64,000 nucleotides of DNA from Ectocarpus siliculosus. Its lineage: Eukaryota > Sar > Phaeophyceae > Ectocarpales > Ectocarpaceae. The notes beneath the pieces are model-generated. The model was not told the DNA's origin and did no database searches. It saw only the letters and a list, made by a program, of their open reading frames with translations. Location: NCBI GenBank assembly GCA_000310025.1, contig FN649757.1, forward strand, positions 851,514 to 915,513, read 5' to 3'. Of the stretch, positions 63,600 to 64,000 are shown piece after piece; position 1 is the stretch's first letter, and every line of letters starts with the position of its first letter. The translations under genes were made by a program, and so were the position numbers.

Positions 63600-64000
63600 G
63601 TGTGTAACTGCCATGGCAGCATCTTGTGCTATACAAACCTGTTGTAATTCCGCTTCGTTTTATGTGTCGCTGTTTTGAGTTACATGTTAGTGCTCTATCT
63701 GGCCACACTGTAGCGGGGTCCCTCAGTGCGGGTATTTACCCCCCAGATGTTCACCGGCACTACTGTACCTGGTACCGGGCATCAAGCAGAGGCACAAGTA
63801 GCTGATGAACACAGCCCTTCATGCTTTGGCAGGCGGCGGGATTGATCAAGAAAGACCTGCGGAGGGAGGCCAGCAGGGCTCTACGGCGGTGTTTCCTCCA
63901 CAAGGTGATCCGCAGTAGTAGCCTTCTCGGGGTTGTTCGGTTTACTAAACATGTTGGGCGAAGCATGCAATTGGGATAAGTTGGGGTTGGGGTTTTAGGG
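63600..64000. other. Unassigned DNA with a pogo-end-like word
   Basis: No gene recognised. GTAGCGGGGTCCCTCAGTGCGGGT at about 63710-63733 (split here as GTAGCGGGGTCCCTC and AGTGCGGGT) resembles the TIR of the element at 44711. The window ends in GGTTGGGGTTTTAGGG, one telomere-like word only. Confidence 0.35.

Overview
This is a gene-poor, repeat-rich stretch of eukaryotic nuclear DNA. GT-AG introns are visible (for example 12930 and 11707 on the minus strand), long blocks hold no credible gene, and LTR and non-LTR retrotransposons, a pogo-type DNA transposon, MITE-like elements, a SINE-like insertion and many micro- and minisatellites are present. The organism is inferred, not proven. The Pro/Thr-linked secreted mosaic gene, the (GTT)n-headed repeats and the style of the Ty3/Gypsy polyprotein remind me of brown algae or related stramenopiles. 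There are two assembly gaps (14288-14387 and 46047-46177).

Layout. 1-10.3 kb: mostly unrecognised DNA with dispersed and tandem repeats and three weak exon or ORF candidates. 10.3-13.1 kb (minus): the most convincing host gene, with a Cys-rich exon, two Pro/Thr-rich linker exons and a long 3' exon carrying a GDPH (von Willebrand D-like) module; every junction seen is phase 1. 13.8-14.6 kb: a possible terminal exon, then a tandem repeat broken by a gap. 14.9-18.7 kb (plus): a decayed APE-type LINE with endonuclease, reverse transcriptase and C-terminal CCHC-like knuckle. 21.3-22.2 kb (plus): a broken Ty1/Copia RT/RNase H fragment. 22.5-34.4 kb: repeats, including a striking CCATGG minisatellite at 23.4-24.0 kb, and no recognisable gene. 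34.7-36.4 kb (minus): the 3' part of a dead Ty3/Gypsy pol. 38.16-44.38 kb (minus): a complete young Ty1/Copia element with identical 254-bp LTRs and a GTTGT target duplication. 44.71-46.02 kb: a pogo-like DNA transposon with a TA duplication and a small zinc-finger ORF. 48.45-50.46 kb (minus): an unrecognised zinc-binding protein split over two frames. 53.67 kb: a perfect 29-bp inverted repeat. 54.6-63.0 kb: a nest of MITE-like copies, a LINE fragment, a CCAAT-containing tandem array split by a SINE-like insertion, and a very long (GTT)n tract.

The sequences form no shared pathway. The window is best read as an accumulation zone for mobile elements of several ages around one or a few host genes. 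The Copia element is the youngest (LTRs identical by eye), the pogo-like element has well-preserved ends, and the LINE, Gypsy and second Copia copies are degenerate. Coordinates of exact LTRs, TIRs, target duplications and splice sites were read base by base; boundaries of diverged repeats are approximate.
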